The notes under the pieces were generated by a model, which was not told where the DNA came from, did not search any database, and saw nothing but the letters and a program-made list of their open reading frames with translations. Position numbers and translations under genes: made by a program. DNA of 47,394 nt, from positions 1 through 47,394 of the forward strand of contig CAYUYM010000010.1 of the NCBI GenBank assembly GCA_964449305.1. Direction: 5' to 3'. This DNA comes from CAYUYM01 sp964449305 (GTDB taxonomy: Bacteria > Bacteroidota > Ignavibacteria > SZUA-365 > CAYQST01). Below are positions 1 to 8,392 of this stretch, one piece after another. How positions within the stretch are numbered: position 1 is the stretch's first letter; the number at the start of each line of letters is the position of its first letter.

Positions 1-180
1 CCCCACAGCCTGCGCCATTCCTGCGCCACCCACCTCCTTGATGGCGGCGCGGAGATCGACGCGGTCCGTCGGCTGCTCGGCCACGAAAATCTCTCGACAA
101 CACAGATCTACACCCACGTCTCTGTCGAGCATCTCAAGCGCGTTTATGGGCAGGCGCACCCGCGCGCTGACTACCATTAA
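1..180 (+). CDS. Tyrosine recombinase XerC/XerD, C-terminal fragment
   Basis: Frame 1 is open from the window edge to a TAA stop and encodes the last 59 residues of a tyrosine recombinase; the start lies outside the window. It begins with HSLRHSCATHLLDGG, which holds the HxxR box of the active site, followed by LLGHENLSTTQIYTHV, which holds the second conserved histidine (in GHENL) and the catalytic tyrosine nucleophile. These are the typical C-terminal signatures of XerC/XerD, which resolve chromosome dimers by cutting and rejoining DNA at dif sites. XerC and XerD cannot be told apart from this fragment, and a phage-type integrase is less likely given the housekeeping genes that follow. raiA begins 22 bases after the stop, so the two are probably cotranscribed. 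Confidence 0.93.
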   Translation, partial: PHSLRHSCATHLLDGGAEIDAVRRLLGHENLSTTQIYTHVSVEHLKRVYGQAHPRADYH

Positions 181-202
181 CCTCTCAAAAGGAGCCCACA
201 TT

Positions 203-499
203 ATGAACGTCCAATTCACGGCACGCCACTTCAAGGCGCACGACGGTCTCAAGGAGTACGCTCTGAACCAGGTTTCGACGCTGAAGAAATATTTCGACGG
301 GATTCTCAATGGCAACATCGTTCTGCGGTTCGAGAAAACGAAGTCATCGGTGAAGGTCGCAGAGATCAACCTCGCCGTCTTCGGCAAGAATCTCGTCGCC
401 ATCGAGGAGTCCGAGGATTTCTACAAGTCGATCGACAACGCGGTCACGAAGCTTGAACGTCAGCTGGTGAAATACAAGGAGAAGCGCCAGGGTGTCTAG
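203..499 (+). CDS. raiA: Ribosome hibernation promoting factor (HPF/RaiA family, short form)
   Basis: The protein has 98 residues, the length of short HPF/RaiA proteins. It starts MNVQFTARHFKAHDGLKEYA and has the family's beta-alpha-beta-beta-beta-alpha pattern, ending in the basic helix NAVTKLERQLVKYKEKRQ. Family members bind the small ribosomal subunit at the decoding centre and keep ribosomes inactive in stationary phase or stress; the long form has an extra dimerisation domain that is absent here. The ATG at 203 is chosen because AAAAGGAG sits eight bases upstream and homologues start at this point; the frame is open further upstream only inside the recombinase gene. A perfect palindrome followed by Ts ends the transcript 31 bases after the stop. 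Confidence 0.93.
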   Translation: MNVQFTARHFKAHDGLKEYALNQVSTLKKYFDGILNGNIVLRFEKTKSSVKVAEINLAVFGKNLVAIEESEDFYKSIDNAVTKLERQLVKYKEKRQGV

Positions 500-500
500 G

Positions 501-531
501 TTGAATCATGACGCCATTTCGAATATCTTGA
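501..531 (+). promoter_or_regulatory. Probable Bacteroidota-type promoter of hprK
   Basis: TTG (501-503), 20 bases, then TATCTTGA (524-531). It fits the TTG-N19/20-TAnnTTTG pattern seen elsewhere in the window, with two mismatches in the -7 box. The expected transcript start (about 538) falls inside the terminator palindrome of raiA, so the two signals overlap. Confidence 0.4.
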
Positions 532-556
532 GCGGAACAATTGTTCCGCTTTTTTA
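531..556 (+). terminator. Rho-independent terminator after raiA
   Basis: Perfect 20-base palindrome AGCGGAACAATTGTTCCGCT (531-550), continuing directly into a run of Ts (551-555). The two arms form a GC-rich stem; the central bases must open as the loop. It lies between raiA and hprK. Confidence 0.85.
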
Positions 557-565
557 TTGGCCACC

Positions 566-1603
566 ATGAGCATGTCCACCCCCCTGCAAAACGTCAAGGA
601 AATCCGCAAGAAAACCATCTCCGTGCGCGATTTCTACGAGAAGAACCGTGAACGCATCCATCTGAGGCAGGCCAACAGCGTCGACCCTGCTGCAAAGGAG
701 ATCACGGAGAACAATCTCCACCGCCCGGGCCTCGCCCTTGCGGGCTACGTCGCACTCTTCTCCCACAACCGGGTGCAGATCTTCGGCAACACCGAGATCA
801 ACTACCTGCTCACACTCACCTCCGAGGAACGGCTCGCCTCCTTCGCACGCCTGCTGGAGTTCGACATCCCCTGCATCGTGGTGACCAACGCCAACACGCT
901 CGACGATGCCATGCTCGCCCTCGCCACCGACCACAACCTTCCCGTGTTCTACACCACCTGGGAGACCACCAAGGCGGTGTACTACATCGGCGACTTCCTC
1001 GATGACCAGTTCTCCCCGCAGTCCATGATCCACGGTGCCTTTGTCGATGTCTACGGCATCGGCGTGCTGTTTGTCGGCCGGTCGGGGATCGGGAAATCCG
1101 AGATCGCCCTCGACCTGGTGGAACGCGGGCATCGACTGGTGGCCGACGATGTGGTGATGCTCACACGCAAGGGGGAAAGCATCATCATGGGATCGGGCAC
1201 CGAACTCGTCAAACACTTCATGGAGGTCCGCGGCCTTGGCCTCATCGACATCCGCAGCATCTTCGGCGTCCGCTCCATCCGCTTCCAGAAACGTGTTGAG
1301 GTGGTGGTGGAGCTCGAGGAATGGGACGACAAGATGGAATACACGCGCACGGGTCTCGATTCCAGCGAGGTGCCACTCCTCGGCGTCTCGGTGCCGCACA
1401 TCCGCCTGCCCATCTTCCCCGGCAAGAACGTGACCGTGATCTCCGAGGTCATCGCCCTCAACTACCTGCTCAAGCACTACGGACACGATTCCGCCATCGA
1501 GTTCTCGCGCCGCCTGAAATCACGCCTCGTGCAGAAAGCCACCGAGGAGGGCGGGGAATCGACAACCCGTGCGATCGACTGGTTCGAGCACGATTTCGAA
1601 TGA
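566..1603 (+). CDS. hprK: HPr kinase/phosphorylase
   Basis: The product has 345 residues, close to the usual 310-330. The N-terminal domain (about 1-150) is followed by the HPr kinase catalytic domain with the P-loop GRSGIGKSE (near 170), the RGHRLVADD segment and the family signature MEVRGLGLIDI (near 218-228). The family phosphorylates HPr or HPr-like proteins on serine and removes the phosphate again, linking carbon status to gene control. No HPr or PTS gene lies in this window. ATG at 566 is preferred; TTG at 557 and ATG at 572 are alternatives, and no clear ribosome site is seen because the raiA terminator lies immediately upstream. The raiA-hprK order is, from memory, also found in Chlorobi and relatives. 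Confidence 0.95.
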   Translation: MSMSTPLQNVKEIRKKTISVRDFYEKNRERIHLRQANSVDPAAKEITENNLHRPGLALAGYVALFSHNRVQIFGNTEINYLLTLTSEERLASFARLLEFDIPCIVVTNANTLDDAMLALATDHNLPVFYTTWETTKAVYYIGDFLDDQFSPQSMIHGAFVDVYGIGVLFVGRSGIGKSEIALDLVERGHRLVADDVVMLTRKGESIIMGSGTELVKHFMEVRGLGLIDIRSIFGVRSIRFQKRVEVVVELEEWDDKMEYTRTGLDSSEVPLLGVSVPHIRLPIFPGKNVTVISEVIALNYLLKHYGHDSAIEFSRRLKSRLVQKATEEGGESTTRAIDWFEHDFE

Positions 1604-1729
1604 TTCTGTCAGAAAATTCAGTTGCTTTTCAAGAGTGAATTCGCTTCTTTGAAGCAAGCAGAATGGCTCAACGAAGGCCGTCTTTCGCCCATCCACACGT
1701 GACGGTTGTATCATTTTCCAGGAGGTCCC

Positions 1730-3409
1730 ATGGCTCACAGGTTACTTGCACTGGCGCTGGTCCTTTCATTGGTTGTCGTTTCATGCGGCAAGCGATCCGA
1801 TGATCTGAGCGATGTCAGCGCCGTGGTCGCCTTGACGGGCGATGTCGATAATTTCAACCCTGTTATCGCCTCGTCCTCCGTCGCCTCCGAAGTCAATTCG
1901 ATGATCTATCCGATGATGTTCGATGTGAAGTTCGATCTGCGTCAGAGTCAGCTCGTGTATGGCCCGGGCCTTGTCTGGTCCTGGGAGTTCCTCAATGATG
2001 GTCGTGACGTCAGGCTCCACCTCCGCAACGATGCCAAGTGGCAGGATGGGACTCCGGTCACGACGCGGGACGTGAAGTTCACCTACGATCTGGTGGGGGA
2101 TCCCGTGGTCGCCTCCCCGCGCAGCAGCTACACGAACAACATGATCCACACCGACGGCCGCTTCGATGTGAACAAGAGCATCGAGGTGATCGACGACACC
2201 ATCATGATCTTCCACTTCACTCATCGCTATCCGCAGCAGCTCTTCCACCTCAATCTGTCCCCCATTCCGGAGCATGTGTTCAGCAAGGCCGACCGTGCAT
2301 CGCTCGGCACATTTCCCGCCAACAACAACCCCGTCAGCGCCGGCCCGTTCAAGCTCGAACGCTGGTCCCGCAACACCGAACTCGTGCTCGGGAGCAACCC
2401 GATGTGCGTCCTTCCCGGCCCGGCCAAGCTTCAACGCGTTGTCATGCGCATCATCCCGGAGCCGACCACGCGCCTTGCCGAGCTCACCGCCGGAACGGTG
2501 GACGTGATGTGGCCGGTGTATCCCGAGGATGCCAAGACCTTGCGGCAGAAAAGCTCCCTCATCCGCCTCGAGGTGCTCCCACCCCGCAGTTACGAGTACA
2601 TCGGCTGGGCCAACATCGATTTCGACGAATGGCGCAAGTCCGGTGGCAAGGTGATCAAGCCCCACCGGCTCTTCGGTGACAAGCGCGTGCGCCAGGCACT
2701 CACCTACGCCATCAACCGCAGGCAGATCCTTGAAAACAAGCTGGGCGAATACGGCGAGCTGGCCATCTCGGATTTCTCCCCCGTGTTCCGCTGGGCCCTC
2801 AACACCGATCTCCTGCCCTACAATTACGACGTGGAGCGCGCACGCCAGCTTCTCCGTGCCGCGGGCTGGTTCGACACCAACAGCGATGGCATCATCGACA
2901 AGGACGGGCAGAACTTTGAGTTCACCCTCAACTACAATGCCGGAAACCTCCGCCGTGAATATGTCGCCACCGTGGTGCAGGACAACCTCCGGCAGCTCGG
3001 CATCAAGGTCAACATCTCCGCCCTCGAAACGAATGTGCACAAGACCAATGTCGATCAGAAAAAGTACGACGCCTTCATCGCCGGCTTCTCCGTCGGCCTG
3101 GCCATCGATCCCTCGTCCCGCTGGGGCGACATCCGCAACACCTTCAACTCCACCGGATTCCAGAATGCCCGCGTCACCGAACTCATCAACCTTGGCATGA
3201 ACGTGCAGGACGAGCGCGATGCGGCCCCCTACTGGAAGGAACTGCAGGAGATCCTCCACAACGAACAGCCCTGCACCTTCATGTACTGGATCAAGGAGAT
3301 TGTCGGTGTGAACCGCCGGGTGAAGAACACGAATGTCAACATCCTCGGCGTTCTCGACAACATGTGGGAATGGAAGATCGGCGACCCCAACACCTACGCC
3401 ACCTTCTGA
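1730..3409 (+). CDS. Oligopeptide/dipeptide ABC transporter substrate-binding lipoprotein (SBP family 5)
   Basis: The protein of 559 residues begins with a lipoprotein signal, MAHRLLALALVLSLVVVSCG, with the lipobox cysteine at about residue 19, so the mature protein is anchored at a membrane. The body shows the SBP_bac_5 fold: LHLRNDAKWQDGTPVTTRDV, where the family usually reads lR.gvkw.DG.pvta.DV, then VSAGPFKLERW and the later DKRVRQALTYAINRRQILEN. Such proteins capture peptides, nickel complexes or similar ligands for import; the ligand cannot be told. The ATG is placed by AGGAGG five bases upstream. Two permease genes follow on the same strand, making a three-gene transporter unit. No ATPase gene is nearby. 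Confidence 0.92.
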   Translation: MAHRLLALALVLSLVVVSCGKRSDDLSDVSAVVALTGDVDNFNPVIASSSVASEVNSMIYPMMFDVKFDLRQSQLVYGPGLVWSWEFLNDGRDVRLHLRNDAKWQDGTPVTTRDVKFTYDLVGDPVVASPRSSYTNNMIHTDGRFDVNKSIEVIDDTIMIFHFTHRYPQQLFHLNLSPIPEHVFSKADRASLGTFPANNNPVSAGPFKLERWSRNTELVLGSNPMCVLPGPAKLQRVVMRIIPEPTTRLAELTAGTVDVMWPVYPEDAKTLRQKSSLIRLEVLPPRSYEYIGWANIDFDEWRKSGGKVIKPHRLFGDKRVRQALTYAINRRQILENKLGEYGELAISDFSPVFRWALNTDLLPYNYDVERARQLLRAAGWFDTNSDGIIDKDGQNFEFTLNYNAGNLRREYVATVVQDNLRQLGIKVNISALETNVHKTNVDQKKYDAFIAGFSVGLAIDPSSRWGDIRNTFNSTGFQNARVTELINLGMNVQDERDAAPYWKELQEILHNEQPCTFMYWIKEIVGVNRRVKNTNVNILGVLDNMWEWKIGDPNTYATF

Positions 3410-3434
3410 CACCCACCAGCACCGTGAACGACGC

Positions 3435-4406
3435 GTGCTCCGCTTCCTCGCCCGTCGGCTCCTCCTTGCGCTTCCGCTCATTTTCGGACTGCTGACGGTC
3501 ACCTTTTTCATCATTCGACTTGCCCCCGGGGATCCGGTCGCCCTCTATGTCCAGGACGATTTCGATCCCCGGTTTGCTGACAGGCTCAAGCAGACGCTGG
3601 GCCTCAACGAGCCCATCCATGTCCAGTACGTCACCTGGCTTAAAAGCATCGCCACCGGCGAGCTGGGTGTGTCATTCTCGAAGCGCGAACCCGTGGCGGA
3701 CATCCTGCTCGATGTCATCCCCAACACCCTTCTCCTGACCGGCATCGCCTTTGGCATCAATTTCCTGTTCGGCATGTTCGTCGGTGTGGTGTCGGCCATG
3801 CGAAAAAACTCCCGGACCGACCGCTATCTCGGATACACCGGCCTGTTCTTCTATGCCCTGCCGGAATTCTGGTTGGGCATCATCCTCATCCTCGTCTTCT
3901 CCAGCGTCCTCGGCATCCTGCCGGCCTCCGGCATGCATTCCCCCTTCGCGTCGTCCTTCTCCACACTCGAATACCTGTGGGATGTGATCCTCCACCTCAT
4001 CATGCCGGTGTTTGTGCTTGGCATCTCCTCCGCCGCCGGCGTCATGCGCTACATGCGCGGATCCATCCTCGATGTGCTGGACCGGGAGTACATCCGCACC
4101 GCACGCGCCAAGGGCCTCACGGAATGGCAGATCATCCGGCGGCACGCCCTGCGCAACGCCCTCCTGCCGGTGATCACCATCGTCGGCATGTCCTTCCCCT
4201 TCCTCCTCGGCGGCGCCGTGGTGGTGGAGTCTGTCTTCGGCTGGCCGGGGATGGGCAAGCTCACGGTCGATGCCATCTTCGCCCGCGACTATCCGCTCAT
4301 CATCGCATGCACATTGGTGGCCGGCGTGATGGTGATCATCGGGAACCTCATCGCCGACGCGCTCTATGCCATCGCCGACCCGCGGATAAAGCTCTTCCGG
4401 ACCTGA
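3435..4406 (+). CDS. ABC transporter permease, DppB/OppB type
   Basis: This inner-membrane permease has 323 residues and five to six hydrophobic segments; the first is RRLLLALPLIFGLLTVTFFI. It has the family's N-terminal RLAPGDPV motif and the EAA loop ARAKGLTEWQIIRRHALRN that contacts the ATPase subunit, followed by LLGGAVVVESVFGWPGMGKL. It forms half of the channel used by peptides handed over by the upstream lipoprotein. GTG at 3435 is chosen because homologues begin with L-R-F/Y-L-x-R-R-L; the frame is open further upstream but there overlaps the binding-protein gene. The downstream permease starts four bases after the stop. Confidence 0.92.
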   Translation: MLRFLARRLLLALPLIFGLLTVTFFIIRLAPGDPVALYVQDDFDPRFADRLKQTLGLNEPIHVQYVTWLKSIATGELGVSFSKREPVADILLDVIPNTLLLTGIAFGINFLFGMFVGVVSAMRKNSRTDRYLGYTGLFFYALPEFWLGIILILVFSSVLGILPASGMHSPFASSFSTLEYLWDVILHLIMPVFVLGISSAAGVMRYMRGSILDVLDREYIRTARAKGLTEWQIIRRHALRNALLPVITIVGMSFPFLLGGAVVVESVFGWPGMGKLTVDAIFARDYPLIIACTLVAGVMVIIGNLIADALYAIADPRIKLFRT

Positions 4407-4410
4407 CGCC

Positions 4411-5892
4411 ATGCGCATGACACATCCATCGTGGACGCGGTTCCTCCACCGGAACATCCCCGGCCTGGCGCATGCCGCCCATGGTCACCGCGCCTTCGGC
4501 GTCGTGCTCCTCGGCCTCTTCCTCTTCTACCCCGTCCTCATCCTGCTGCGACCAGGCATGTTTGCTGATGCCGTGAACTCGGTGGTGCTGACCAACCTCC
4601 TCGCGATCGTGGACCCGTCCCGGCACCACATGCTCGCCCGCTTCGAACTTCCCGGTCAGTGGATCGCCGCTGTCGCGCTCCTGGTGGTGCCGGTGACGAT
4701 CTGGCATGTCAACCGCTGCCAGGTGAAACGCCGATTCGAGGCTGCACCACAGCCCGGGCATGGGCTCATTGCCCGCGCCATGCGCATCTTCAGCCGCTCA
4801 CGCCCGGCCATGGTCGGAGCGGTCGCCATCACCGTGCTGTACATGGTGGCACTCGCGGCTCCGTTCACCTCCCCCTACTCTCCGACACGCTTCCAGGACG
4901 GCACCGTCACACAGTTCCGCCCCCCGCTCTCGGTGATCACCGGCCTGCATCTGCGTGAGCTCCCGCCCCCCGAACCGCCGGCAGCCACTGATCCGGCACG
5001 CGGCGGCTTCGTCCACCGCATCTTCCTGACGGCATGGAACGCCAATGCCCGCCTCGCCGGAGCCGCCCAGGCCCCCGTCATGTTAGTCGATTCCTTCCGC
5101 GTGGCCGCGGACAGCATCGCCGTGTATGCGGGCATGTCGTGCACCATGCTGCCCAGCACATCGCTCGCGACCGGGGATGCGAATCGTGACGCCTTCCACC
5201 AGATGCATCTCCTGGGCACCGACAGCTATGGGCGCGACATCACCAGCCGACTCATTCACGGCGCGCAGGTGTCCCTCGCCCTCTCCCTCGTCGCCGTGCT
5301 GCTCGCCACCCTTGTCGGCACCCTCATTGGTCTCGCCGCCGGGTACTTCGGGCGCCTCGTGGATGGCACCCTCATGCGCTTCGTGGACATGATGCTCGCC
5401 TTCCCCTCCCTCTTCCTCATCCTCATCTGCATCGCCATGTTCGAGCGGCTGGAACTGCCCCGCATCGGCCTCATCATGATCATCATCGGCCTCACATCCT
5501 GGATGGGCGTGGCAAGGCTGGTCCGCGGCGAGGTGCTCTCCATCCGCGAACGGCAGTACATCCTTGCCGCGCGGGCACTGGGGCTCGGGAGCTGGCGCAT
5601 CCTTCTCCGCCACATCCTCCCGAACACCCTCTCCCCGGTCATCATCAACACCACCCTGCGCACGGGGGGCATCATCCTTCTCGAGGCGGCGTTGAGCTTC
5701 CTCAACCTCGGCGTGCAGCCGCCCACACCAAGCTGGGGCAACATCGTCTACGAGGGCAAGGACTACATCGCCCACGCATGGTGGATCAGCACCATCCCGG
5801 GGCTCGTCATCGCCTTCACCGTCCTCGCCTTCAACCTCATCGGCGACGGCCTGCGTGACACCCTCGATCCGGTGGAGACGGGGGAGCGATGA
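4411..5892 (+). CDS. ABC transporter permease, DppC/OppC type, with extra N-terminal membrane region and large insertion
   Basis: At 493 residues it is far longer than the usual ~300 for DppC. The core is typical: LLGTDSYGRDITSRLIHGAQ opens the transporter domain near residue 270, ARALGLGSWRILLRHILPN is the EAA loop, and EAALSFLNLGVQPPTPSWG lies near the end. Two things are extra: about 120 residues at the N-terminus with two hydrophobic segments (near 28-46 and 85-98), and about 100 residues of mostly polar sequence between the first core membrane segment (AVAITVLYMVALAAPF) and the GTDSYGRD motif. The insertion should lie outside the membrane and may contact the binding protein. ATG at 4411 is used; a second ATG lies at 4417. 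The gene directly follows the DppB-like permease. Confidence 0.9.
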   Translation: MRMTHPSWTRFLHRNIPGLAHAAHGHRAFGVVLLGLFLFYPVLILLRPGMFADAVNSVVLTNLLAIVDPSRHHMLARFELPGQWIAAVALLVVPVTIWHVNRCQVKRRFEAAPQPGHGLIARAMRIFSRSRPAMVGAVAITVLYMVALAAPFTSPYSPTRFQDGTVTQFRPPLSVITGLHLRELPPPEPPAATDPARGGFVHRIFLTAWNANARLAGAAQAPVMLVDSFRVAADSIAVYAGMSCTMLPSTSLATGDANRDAFHQMHLLGTDSYGRDITSRLIHGAQVSLALSLVAVLLATLVGTLIGLAAGYFGRLVDGTLMRFVDMMLAFPSLFLILICIAMFERLELPRIGLIMIIIGLTSWMGVARLVRGEVLSIRERQYILAARALGLGSWRILLRHILPNTLSPVIINTTLRTGGIILLEAALSFLNLGVQPPTPSWGNIVYEGKDYIAHAWWISTIPGLVIAFTVLAFNLIGDGLRDTLDPVETGER

Positions 5893-5949
5893 TTGCCTTG
5901 CACGGGACGAATGCCACCCCCACCTTGCATCACCATATCGGAGAACTCC

Positions 5950-6174
5950 ATGACAAGCGTTGAACAGCACAAGATGGTGGCGGCCCTCGAGGATCACATC
6001 CGACGGATGACGCGCGAAGAACGTACGGATTTCGAGATGCTGCTCAAACGCGACACCGACGACGAGGATCTCGACAAGGACTCCCGTCGGCGCCTCACCG
6101 CCCTGTACGAGAAGTATGCGGTCAAACCACGCCCCACGGTCAATCCCCTGGATGCCCTGTTCCGCAAACCGTAG
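5950..6174 (+). CDS. Small hypothetical protein, 74 residues
   Basis: A short charged protein, MTSVEQHKMVAALEDHIRRM at its start, with no signal peptide, membrane segment or cysteine. Residues 1-60 are predicted helical and rich in Asp, Glu, Arg and Lys (for example KRDTDDEDLDKDSRRRL). I do not recognise the family. The ATG has GGAG six bases upstream (5940-5943), and the frame is open with codon use like its neighbours, so I accept it as a gene. It lies 57 bases after the permease stop, and the promoter of the MlaD gene starts directly at its stop codon, so it probably ends the transporter transcript. Confidence 0.65.
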   Translation: MTSVEQHKMVAALEDHIRRMTREERTDFEMLLKRDTDDEDLDKDSRRRLTALYEKYAVKPRPTVNPLDALFRKP

Positions 6175-6205
6175 TTTGAGTTCGCCAGCCGATTTGCTAC
6201 ATTTT
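6175..6205 (+). promoter_or_regulatory. Probable Bacteroidota-type promoter of the MlaD gene
   Basis: TTTG (6175-6178), 19 bases, TACATTTT (6198-6205). This matches TTTG-N19/20-TAnnTTTG except for the last base. It lies 38 bases upstream of the GTG start and directly after the preceding stop codon. Confidence 0.55.
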
Positions 6206-6242
6206 CGCGCGCCACATGGCGCGTCACCCTGCAGGAGAGTCC

Positions 6243-7136
6243 GTGAAAAACCGCCGTACCAGTGAAATCGCCGTCGGGATCACCGTGATCGCCGGCATAG
6301 TCATTCTTCTCTTCGGGTTTTCCGTGTTCAAGGAATGGTCCGTGAGCCGGGATCTCGACGTCATCTCCATCCGCTTCCCCACGTCCTCGGGCCTGCAGGT
6401 GGGCGACCCCGTCTTCATGAACGGCGTCAAGGTTGGAGGAGTTCTCACCGTATCCATCACGGGCAACACCGTGCTCGTCACCGCAGAAGTCGATCGCAGC
6501 ACCCATCTCGCCTCGGATGCCGTGCCGGTGATCCAGGTACTGGAACTCATGGGCGGCAAGAAGATCGAGATCCGACAGGGCACATCTCCGACGCCGATGG
6601 ACTATTCCTCGGTGATCGAGGGCCGTGTGGATCCGGATTTCGGGTCGGCGCTCGGCCTGCTTGGCACCGTCCAGGGCAACATCACCGACCTCGGCAACAA
6701 TGCAAACACGCTCCTCGTCAACGCCAACAATCTGATCGGGGACAAGGCACTCGTGGCCGACCTCAAAGCCACCGTCGCAAACCTCCACACCATCTCCACC
6801 GATGTCCGCTCGCTCCTGAAGGAGAACCGTTCCGATGCAGAGCGCCTTGTCGACAACCTTGTGCGCCTCTCCTCACGGACCGACACCCTCCTCTCCACAC
6901 TCGAGCCCCGCATCACACGCAGCCTCGATCAGGCGGGGCGCACGATGACCCAGGTCGACACCCTCCTGGCCGGTGTCCATGCCGTGGTGCGTGACATCCG
7001 TGACAGCCGCGGCCTGGTCTACAAGGCCCTGCACGACACGACCATGAACACACGCATCGATGCGATGCTCGCGAAGCTCGACAGCCTCGCAAGCCACATC
7101 CTCGACGGCCAGATGCGCATCAAGATCCGACTGTAA
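6243..7136 (+). CDS. MlaD/MCE-family lipid-transport substrate-binding protein
   Basis: The 297-residue protein starts with one membrane anchor (TSEIAVGITVIAGIVILLFG) followed by the MCE domain: IRFPTSSGLQVGDPVFMNGV, then KVGGVLTVSI and IQVLELMGGKKIEIRQG, where the family usually has the ELLG/GGK turn. After residue about 130 comes a long helical, Leu/Asn/Asp-rich tail (for example DVRSLLKENRSDAERLVDNL), as in MCE proteins that form hexameric rings or tubes. These proteins carry phospholipids between inner and outer membrane, working with an MlaE permease and MlaF ATPase; neither gene is in the window. GTG at 6243 is chosen because of AGGAG at 6233-6237; an ATG at 6216 is the alternative but would read through that ribosome site. 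Confidence 0.88.
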   Translation: MKNRRTSEIAVGITVIAGIVILLFGFSVFKEWSVSRDLDVISIRFPTSSGLQVGDPVFMNGVKVGGVLTVSITGNTVLVTAEVDRSTHLASDAVPVIQVLELMGGKKIEIRQGTSPTPMDYSSVIEGRVDPDFGSALGLLGTVQGNITDLGNNANTLLVNANNLIGDKALVADLKATVANLHTISTDVRSLLKENRSDAERLVDNLVRLSSRTDTLLSTLEPRITRSLDQAGRTMTQVDTLLAGVHAVVRDIRDSRGLVYKALHDTTMNTRIDAMLAKLDSLASHILDGQMRIKIRL

Positions 7137-7162
7137 TTCCACGACACTCCGGGCGGTGACGC

Positions 7163-8326
7163 TCAGCGGGACGCATGGGCGCGCCCTGCGCTTCCTCCAT
7201 CATTCCCCCACCGGCCAAGGACCATGCGTGTGATGGCATCCTGCATCGCGGCCTGGAACACACGCACATCGAATCCCTCCGCATGAGCACGAAGGGCATG
7301 AGGATCGAAACGCATCGCATCGCATCGCCGGATTGCGCCGATGAGCGCCTCCTCCGTCTGCTCCGCAAACAGCACGCCTGTCACGCCATCCACCACTGTT
7401 TCACAGGCGCCCCCGCGGCCGAAGGCGATCACCGGCGTCCCGGCCGCCATCGCCTCCAGGGGAATGATGCCGAAGTCCTCCTCACCGGGGAAGAGCAGCG
7501 CCTGCGCACCGGCGTAGAGGCCCGGCAGATCGTCGTCGTTCACCCAGCCGTGGAAGCGGACGGTGGGGCCGGCAATGGCCCGAAGCGACGCCTCCTCCGG
7601 CCCCGTGCCGGCCACGACCAGCGGCAGACCCAGGGCGGAGCATGCGCGTATGGCGAGATCCACCCGTTTGTAGGGCACGAGCGCGGAGAACACCAGCAGG
7701 TGACCACCAGGCGCGTCGCGCACTGAGAATCGGGATGTGTCCACGGGGGGATGGATCACGATGGCATCGCGCCCCCAGTGCCTCCGGATGCGCTCCCGTA
7801 CATGCTCCGAGTTTGCGATGAGGTGATCCACCGAGGCCGTACTCCGCACATCCCAGCGTCGCAGCCAGGCAGCGATCAGACGCATGATGAGATGCGTCGG
7901 GAGGTTCACCCGGTCGCGGCCGAAATACTGGTCGAACAAATCCCACACATAGCGCATGGGTGTGTGGATGTAGGCGATGTGCATCGCCCCGGGCGGGACA
8001 CGGACAGCCTTGGCCACTGCGTGGGACGATGAGATGATCAGATCGAAACCACGGAGATCGAGGCTCCGGATGGCCGCGGGGAAGAAGGGCAGGTACTGCC
8101 TGTAGCGGTGGCGCACCTGCGGGAAACGCTGCAGCATGCTCGTGTGGATGGGATGGCGTGCGATGGTGTCGCTGAGCGCATCCGGGAAGGCGACCAGCGA
8201 GTGGATGGGCGCTTCGGGGAAGAGTGCGCAAAGGGCCTCCAACACCTTCTCACCACCCCGCATGCCTGTCAGCCAGTCGTGGACAAGGGCGACGCGAAGT
8301 TCGGGAAATGATGAGGGAAAGGACAT
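7163..8326 (-). CDS. Glycosyltransferase family 4 (GT-B fold, WbaZ/mannosyltransferase-like)
   Basis: 387 residues. The N-terminus, ELRVALVHDWLTGMRGGEKV, is the acceptor-binding half of a group of GT4 enzymes acting in polysaccharide or O-antigen synthesis; HIAYIHTPMRYVWDLFDQYF follows. The donor-binding half contains LLVFSALVPYKRVDLAI and GEEDFGIIPLEAMAAGTPVI with the conserved Glu pair (E-x7-E) that holds the nucleotide sugar. The sugar and acceptor cannot be told. The ATG at 8326 is preferred because homologues start just before R-V-A-L-V-H-D-W; upstream residues in the open frame are non-homologous and overlap the divergent hydrolase gene. It is alone on its strand, with no polysaccharide cluster around it. 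Confidence 0.92.
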   Translation of the reverse strand: MSFPSSFPELRVALVHDWLTGMRGGEKVLEALCALFPEAPIHSLVAFPDALSDTIARHPIHTSMLQRFPQVRHRYRQYLPFFPAAIRSLDLRGFDLIISSSHAVAKAVRVPPGAMHIAYIHTPMRYVWDLFDQYFGRDRVNLPTHLIMRLIAAWLRRWDVRSTASVDHLIANSEHVRERIRRHWGRDAIVIHPPVDTSRFSVRDAPGGHLLVFSALVPYKRVDLAIRACSALGLPLVVAGTGPEEASLRAIAGPTVRFHGWVNDDDLPGLYAGAQALLFPGEEDFGIIPLEAMAAGTPVIAFGRGGACETVVDGVTGVLFAEQTEEALIGAIRRCDAMRFDPHALRAHAEGFDVRVFQAAMQDAITRMVLGRWGNDGGSAGRAHASR

Positions 8327-8392
8327 GCGTGTGGCGAATTCCGTACATTGCATCAAGGCAGAACCGACTTTGAATCTACAGATTCCACCATC

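Noticed and set aside
554..1486. Long open frame antisense to hprK
   Set aside because: Low-complexity His/Asp/Gly-rich composition typical of the mirror frame of a high-GC gene; hprK is certain on the other strand.
1781..3514. 577-codon open frame antisense to the peptide-binding gene
   Set aside because: Mirror-frame composition, no family resemblance, and it covers a certain gene.
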